64,000 nucleotides of DNA from Bin52 sp965213935. GTDB taxonomy: Bacteria; Pseudomonadota; Alphaproteobacteria; Thalassobaculales; Thalassobaculaceae. Of the stretch, positions 60,156 through 64,000 are shown piece after piece. The stretch spans positions 2,480,001 through 2,544,000 of the forward strand of contig CBDCAO010000012.1 of NCBI GenBank assembly GCA_965213935.1, written 5' to 3'. Positions within the stretch are counted from its first letter, which is position 1. The number at the start of each line of letters is the position of its first letter. The notes beneath the pieces are model-generated. The model was given only the letters and a program-made list of their open reading frames with translations, searched no databases and had not been told where the DNA came from. The translations under genes and the position numbers were made by a program.

Positions 60156-62492
60156 ATGGACGTTCAGCACCAGATCAAGCGCCAGCTTTCCCAGCCGTCT
60201 GCTGTCGGTCGCATCACCGCGTTGCTGGATGCGGGCGATGTTCCGCATCGCACGGCGCTTGCGGCGCATCTGTGTGCTGAATTCGGGTTCCGGGATGGGC
60301 AGGGACGGCCTCAGGTCTCCACCTGTCTGTCGGCGCTGCGGGCCCTGGAGCGGTCCGGGCAGATCCGGCTTCCGGTCCGACAAACGCCCGGTGGAACCTG
60401 TGTCCGGCGGTGTCCGGCGCCGCCGGTTGCGCCGGCCCGAGACGTCCCGGCGGATGTCGGGCAGGTTCGAGGCCTGGAGCTGGTTGCGGTTTCGAGCTTG
60501 GCCCATCGAGAGATCTGGCATGGGTTGATGGAACACGAACACCCGCAGGGGGCCGGGCCGCTGGTTGGCCGGCAGTTGCGGTATCTTTTGTGGTCCGAAC
60601 ACGGCTGGCTCGGCGCGATCGGGGTTGCGGCATCGGCCCTGCAGCTTGCGGCGCGGGATCGCTGGATCAGCTGGGATGCGGAGCAGCGCCTGAACCATGG
60701 GCACCGGGTGGTGGGCCTGTCGCGGTTCCTGATCAGACCGGGTGTTGAATGCTCCAATCTGGCGTCGCATGGGCTCGGTCAGCTTCTGCGTCGCCTCCGG
60801 GCCGACTTCTCCGCGTGCTATGGCTTCGAGCCGTGGCTCATCGAGACCTTCGTGTCGCCACCGTTCGACGGCGCAAGCCTGCGTGCGACCAACTGGCAGT
60901 GGCTGGGCGAGACCACGGGCCGTGGCCGCGACGACCGTTGCCACGATGCGGCGGCCGGACGCAAGGCCATCTATATCTACCCGCTGGTGCGCGACTGGCG
61001 AACCCGCCTGGGCATCGGCGCGGCGCCGACACGCGCGGTTGCGCTGAAGGCTGCGGACGGTCTTGACAGCCCGTCCTGGGCCGAAGCGGAGTTCGGTGAC
61101 GCCGTCCTCGGTGACGCCCGCCTGACGGCCCGCCTGGTAACGATTGCGCAGGTGAAGGGAGCACGACCGATGGGATCCTTTCCGCAGGCTGCGAACGGCA
61201 ATCGGGCCGAGATCAAGGGGTACTACCGGTTCATCGACCAGCCCGAAGAGACGGCCGTGACGCCTGAGGCCATCCTGGCGCCGCACCGTGAGCGTACGCT
61301 CGGGCGCATGCGGGCTGAGCCGGCGGTCCTGTGCCTCCAGGATGGAACCGACCTGAACTTCGCCTCGCGTCCGGGATGCGCCGGGCTCGGGGTCATCGGC
61401 ACCAACCAGACCGGTGCAATCACAACGGGCCTGCATCTGCATTCGATGCTGGCGGTGACCCCGGGCGGACTGCCGCTGGGGGTTGTCGGGGCCCGCTTTG
61501 ATGCCCCGCCGGGCAAGGGTCAGCCGAAGCAACCGGAAGACCGCAAGACCGAGCGCTGGCTCGAAGGATACCGGCGATGTGCCGAACTGGGTCGCGACCT
61601 CGGACCCGGCCGGGTGGTCTGTGTCGGTGATCGAGAGTCGGATGCGTTCGAGATCTTCGAGGCCCAACAGGCGCAACCGGACGCCGATATCCTGGTGCGC
61701 GCCAAGACCAACCACAAGGTGGCGACGGTCGATGTGTCCGGAAACACAGGTCCGGCGCACGCGATGCTGAAGACGATGCAGGCGGCGCCAGTGCTCGGCA
61801 CGATGGTCGTCTCCATCGACCGGCTGACCGCACGGCCAAAGCGAAGCAAGCGCCCGGCCAGGGCCGGGCGCACCGCACGCAGTGCCACGCTGGTGGTGCG
61901 CAGCCAGAGGGTGGAACTCGCACCCACAGGCCCCACGCACAAGGGCAAGCCGCCCATCCGGCTGCAGGCGGTGATGGTCGAGGAAGAACGCACACCGGTT
62001 GATGCAACCCCGGTCCGCTGGCTGCTGCTCACCACCCTCCCGACCGACACCCTGGAAGACTGCAAGACGGTGGTCGAGTACTACGCCCGGCGCTGGCGGA
62101 TAGAAGAGTGGCACCGGATCCTGAAATCCGGGTGCAAGATCGAGGAGCTCGAGAACCGCTCGGCCGATCGCCTCGCCCGGGCCGTCACCATCAATCTGGT
62201 CATCGCCTGGCGCATCCACCTGATGACGTTGCTCGGACGCGATCATCCCGCATCGCCGCCCGACATGCTGTTCTCCGACCTCGAGATCAAGGTGCTGAAA
62301 GCCTTCGCCGCACGACAGCGCTACGCATCGCCCGATACCCTGGATGCCGCCATCCTCACCATGGCGCGGATCGGTGGACACATCCATCGCCCCAGAGGGC
62401 CGCCACCGGGCACAGAAGTCATATGGCGCGGCTACGCATCCCTCGTTGATTGGTGCATCGGATACGAACTCAGCCTGGAGCAGGAAACATGA
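60156..62492 (+). CDS. Tn5/IS50-like transposase with N-terminal DUF4338/DruA-like domain
   Basis: A 778-aa protein. Residues 1-75 are helical. About 85-270 resemble DUF4338 (PLVGRQLRYLLWSEHGWLGAI in part, ECSNLASHGLGQLL, WLIETFVSPPFDGASLRATNW in part). From about 300 it is Tn5-like: WAEAEFGDAVLGDARLTARL (the IS50 DNA-binding part), the first Asp in CLQDGTDLNF, the second in CVGDRESDAFEIF, and the YREK signature in YYARRWRIEEWHRILK. The C-terminal dimerisation region is also present. The ATG at 60156 is chosen over one 9 bp upstream. It looks complete. Confidence 0.88.
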   Translation: MDVQHQIKRQLSQPSAVGRITALLDAGDVPHRTALAAHLCAEFGFRDGQGRPQVSTCLSALRALERSGQIRLPVRQTPGGTCVRRCPAPPVAPARDVPADVGQVRGLELVAVSSLAHREIWHGLMEHEHPQGAGPLVGRQLRYLLWSEHGWLGAIGVAASALQLAARDRWISWDAEQRLNHGHRVVGLSRFLIRPGVECSNLASHGLGQLLRRLRADFSACYGFEPWLIETFVSPPFDGASLRATNWQWLGETTGRGRDDRCHDAAAGRKAIYIYPLVRDWRTRLGIGAAPTRAVALKAADGLDSPSWAEAEFGDAVLGDARLTARLVTIAQVKGARPMGSFPQAANGNRAEIKGYYRFIDQPEETAVTPEAILAPHRERTLGRMRAEPAVLCLQDGTDLNFASRPGCAGLGVIGTNQTGAITTGLHLHSMLAVTPGGLPLGVVGARFDAPPGKGQPKQPEDRKTERWLEGYRRCAELGRDLGPGRVVCVGDRESDAFEIFEAQQAQPDADILVRAKTNHKVATVDVSGNTGPAHAMLKTMQAAPVLGTMVVSIDRLTARPKRSKRPARAGRTARSATLVVRSQRVELAPTGPTHKGKPPIRLQAVMVEEERTPVDATPVRWLLLTTLPTDTLEDCKTVVEYYARRWRIEEWHRILKSGCKIEELENRSADRLARAVTINLVIAWRIHLMTLLGRDHPASPPDMLFSDLEIKVLKAFAARQRYASPDTLDAAILTMARIGGHIHRPRGPPPGTEVIWRGYASLVDWCIGYELSLEQET

Positions 62493-62523
62493 AAGCACAG
62501 GAAGCTCTCATTACACTGCAACT

Positions 62524-62542
62524 ACTTGTGGGGCATGGGTAG
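62524..62542 (-). repeat. Right 19-bp inverted repeat of the IS50-like element
   Basis: Perfect reverse complement of the left end. It is followed at once by the GGCTAACC duplication. Confidence 0.93.
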
Positions 62543-62550
62543 GGCTAACC
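62543..62550 (+). repeat. Target-site duplication (right) of the IS50-like element
   Basis: GGCTAACC, identical to 60088-60095. Confidence 0.9.
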
Positions 62551-62648
62551 ACCGATTGCAAATCGGCTTGCTTCGCCCGATCGTTTGAGCGGTCAGGAAG
62601 CAGGATCGAGACGCCCTTCGGCGTTTCAGGGTCACACCCCACGCAGCG
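62551..62648 (+). repeat. Direct-repeat copy 2, right part with 3' arm of the structured element
   Basis: It continues copy 2 after the insertion. It holds a CCGATT/AATCGG hairpin (62552-62566) and the 3' arms GCCCGA (62575-62580) and TTGAGCG (62585-62591), which pair with 60085-60090 and 60071-60077 once the insertion is removed. It ends 5 bp before the stop codon of the next gene. Confidence 0.75.
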
Positions 62649-62652
62649 CCGT

Positions 62653-63456
62653 TCAGTGGCTTGCGAGGAAGTCGAGCAAGGCGCTACAGAACGACCGGCG
62701 CTCGTCACGGCCGGTAGCAACATGCGCGGCTTCCGGAAGCCAGTGTCCCCGCGCGCCGGGTATGCGCTCCTGCACCGGAAGCGTCAGACGCGGCGGGGTG
62801 ATGGCATCACGACCGTTGTGCATGACCAGTGCGGGTGCGGCAATCGCGTCGAGGCGATCGAGCGTGTCATGCGACAGGGCCGCCAGCGAAAGCCGTTCGT
62901 GGGTCTCGATCCGTCCGGCGAGATCGGCCCACGCACCGCCCGGACCCAGCAACCGGTCCCGGTAGCGGGCGTAGAACCCGGCATCGAACCCTTCCATCAC
63001 CACCATGCGCTGAAATACGTCGAAACCCATCTGCCGGTGCACGTCGAGCCACAGCGTCAACTGGTCGTGGAACCGGGTATCGGGCCGGGCCCAGCACCCG
63101 GTGTTGACCAGGCTGCGCACCAGGGGAGGCGCCTGGAGCGCCACCTCCTGGAAGATACAGGCACCGATGCCGATGATGCCGACGAAATGCGCCCGCTCGA
63201 TGCCCAGGTGGTGGGCCAGTTCGATGACGTCACGCGCGTGCAGCGCGGTGGTCGAGGCGATGGCGTGATCATCATCCGACTGCCCGATGCCCCGGTGGTC
63301 GAAGATGACGACCCGGTACCGGTCAACCAGCCCTTCGGGAAGATGACCGGTGTTGCCGTGGCAGTAGGTTCCCCAGCCACCCGAACAGAACACCGCCTCC
63401 CCCGTCCCGTGGACCTCGTAGTGCATCTCGTGTCCGTTGATGGTCAGCACCGGCAT
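62653..63456 (-). CDS. Alpha/beta hydrolase
   Basis: A 267-aa alpha/beta hydrolase. The N-terminal strand is MPVLTINGHEMHYEVHGTGE, the oxyanion region FCSGGWGTY near residue 27 and DHRGIGQSDD near 52, with the elbow HFVGIIGIG near 89. The usual G-x-S-x-G elbow has Ile in place of Ser (VGIIGIG), so the nucleophile may be lost or elsewhere. The late His is in HWLPEAAHVATGRDERR. Its ATG shares one base with the amidase stop codon (TGATG). The direct-repeat region ends 5 bp past its stop. Confidence 0.82.
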   Translation of the reverse strand: MPVLTINGHEMHYEVHGTGEAVFCSGGWGTYCHGNTGHLPEGLVDRYRVVIFDHRGIGQSDDDHAIASTTALHARDVIELAHHLGIERAHFVGIIGIGACIFQEVALQAPPLVRSLVNTGCWARPDTRFHDQLTLWLDVHRQMGFDVFQRMVVMEGFDAGFYARYRDRLLGPGGAWADLAGRIETHERLSLAALSHDTLDRLDAIAAPALVMHNGRDAITPPRLTLPVQERIPGARGHWLPEAAHVATGRDERRSFCSALLDFLASH

Positions 63457-64000
63457 CACGAACTCCCGAATTCGCGGTGCAGCAGGGTCTCGATCCAGGC
63501 GGCTATGGCGTGCAGCCGCACGTCGTCGCCCGCAGAAGCCATCAACTGCAGTCCGACGGGCAGGTCCCCCGCGGCGCGCGGGACCGGGACCGAGATCGAC
63601 GGGCAGCCGGCAAAGTTGGCCGGCGCGGTGAAGTCGGCCTGCGAAACCGGCACCTCGTCGTCGAAGTCGAATGGCGGTTGCGGTGTGGTCAGGGAAATGA
63701 TCGCGTCCGTGGTCTTCAACACCCGGGAAATCGTCTCCCCGATGCGCCGGACATGGTCAACCGCCTCGAGATAGCGCGGTGCCAGTGTGGCCGCGCCGTA
63801 GTGCAGCATGGCCCGGAACGTCGGGGAAAACGCGTCCGGCTGTCCCCGCAGCATCACGCTGTGGGCGTGGGCCGCCTCGACCTCCGAGACCAGAAGTCCC
63901 GCCCGGCGCGCCATGGCCGGATCATAGTCGGCCAGCAGGACGCGCCTGACCCCCACGCCGTTGCCGGAGAGCGCCCGCAGCACCTCCCTCCAGACCGCGG
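63456..64000 (-). CDS. Amidase-signature family protein (partial, N-terminus off window)
   Basis: The C-terminal 180 codons of an amidase: SEVEAAHAHSVMLRGQPDAF near the visible start, TTDAIISLTTPQPPFDF and FTAPANFAGCPSISVPV, then GDLPVGLQLMA, the family C-terminal signature. The frame stays open through position 64000, so the catalytic Lys-Ser-Ser part lies outside. It overlaps the downstream hydrolase by 1 bp, indicating coupled translation and probably a shared pathway of amide then ester hydrolysis. Confidence 0.88.
   Translation of the reverse strand, partial: AVWREVLRALSGNGVGVRRVLLADYDPAMARRAGLLVSEVEAAHAHSVMLRGQPDAFSPTFRAMLHYGAATLAPRYLEAVDHVRRIGETISRVLKTTDAIISLTTPQPPFDFDDEVPVSQADFTAPANFAGCPSISVPVPRAAGDLPVGLQLMASAGDDVRLHAIAAWIETLLHREFGSS

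Larger units (their letters stand above)
60096..62542 (+). mobile_element. Intact IS50-like (IS4 family) insertion sequence
   Basis: A 2,447-bp element with perfect 19-bp inverted repeats (60096-60114 and 62524-62542) beginning CTACCC and ending ACAAGT. Both the 19-bp length and the ACAAGT inner end recall the Tn5/IS50 ends. An 8-bp duplication GGCTAACC flanks it. One transposase gene fills it. Perfect ends and target repeats argue for a recent insertion. Confidence 0.93.

Noticed and set aside
60096..62498. 800-codon minus-strand open frame
   Set aside because: It mirrors the transposase in the complementary frame and has no recognisable domain.

Overview
The window is GC-rich throughout and nearly all protein-coding. 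It reads as a free-living heterotrophic alphaproteobacterium. The best anchors are the gatC-gatA-gatB set facing a ruvX homologue (39372-43214), a TRAP transporter, and many SDR, CaiB, DUF1028 and luciferase-like catabolic enzymes. No rRNA, tRNA or CRISPR array was seen. Identifications come from reading motifs and translations by eye; no database search was run.

Layout. (1) 1-9172, minus strand: a tight run of eight catabolic genes (amidohydrolase, GST, polysaccharide deacetylase, MmgE/PrpD, PaaK-like CoA ligase, PECR-like SDR, MttB-family methyltransferase, and a DddP-like M24 protein cut by the window edge). A Rieske-domain fusion protein (9283-10866) diverges from it. (2) 11080-16395: a mobile patch with an IS4-type element whose transposase carries a DruA/DUF4338 domain, a TacA/TacT-type toxin-antitoxin pair, a frameshifted tnpB bounded by perfect 21-bp inverted repeats, and a small exported Calx-beta protein. 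(3) 16894-32867: catabolic modules, including a HisD-family dehydrogenase resembling sulfopropanediol dehydrogenase HpsN followed by an SDR, a six-gene minus operon with two luciferase-like oxidoreductases, and a plus group with an SDR, a third luciferase-like enzyme, a class III aminotransferase-fold enzyme and a GMC oxidoreductase. (4) 33050-38955: HEAT-repeat protein, FMN reductase, exported hydrolase, a SugE-type exporter plus a decayed partial copy of it, a membrane protein and a LysR regulator. (5) 38964-44773: housekeeping genes (RidA, GatCAB, RuvX, YbdK-type ligase). (6) 44781-51357: a divergent unit with CaiB, L-ATC-hydrolase family, SDR and alpha/beta hydrolase genes on one side and a complete DctPQM TRAP transporter on the other. 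Then a DUF1445 gene.

(7) 52312-62650 is a decayed mobile island. It holds the C-terminal third of a conjugative relaxase, an integrase broken by an exact 19-bp tandem duplication, an IS66 transposase scrap, a HigBA toxin-antitoxin pair, an IS91-like element with a partner tyrosine recombinase, a second Calx-beta gene, and an intact IS50-like element with 19-bp inverted repeats and an 8-bp target duplication. The Calx-beta gene lies between two direct copies of a repeat of about 370 bp. Each copy was invaded by a different insertion sequence, and each ends in a stem-loop that keeps its pairing through a compensatory base change. (8) 62653-64000: an alpha/beta hydrolase overlapping an amidase that runs off the window.

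How it fits together. The chromosome appears to use small organic acids and organosulfur compounds: DddP-like and HpsN-like proteins, an L-ATC-hydrolase family protein, CoA activation and transfer, and TRAP uptake. The three tightest candidates for a coherent uncharacterised pathway are the 1-9172 operon, the 20182-25732 operon and the 44781-51357 divergon. Substrates are inferred, not shown.
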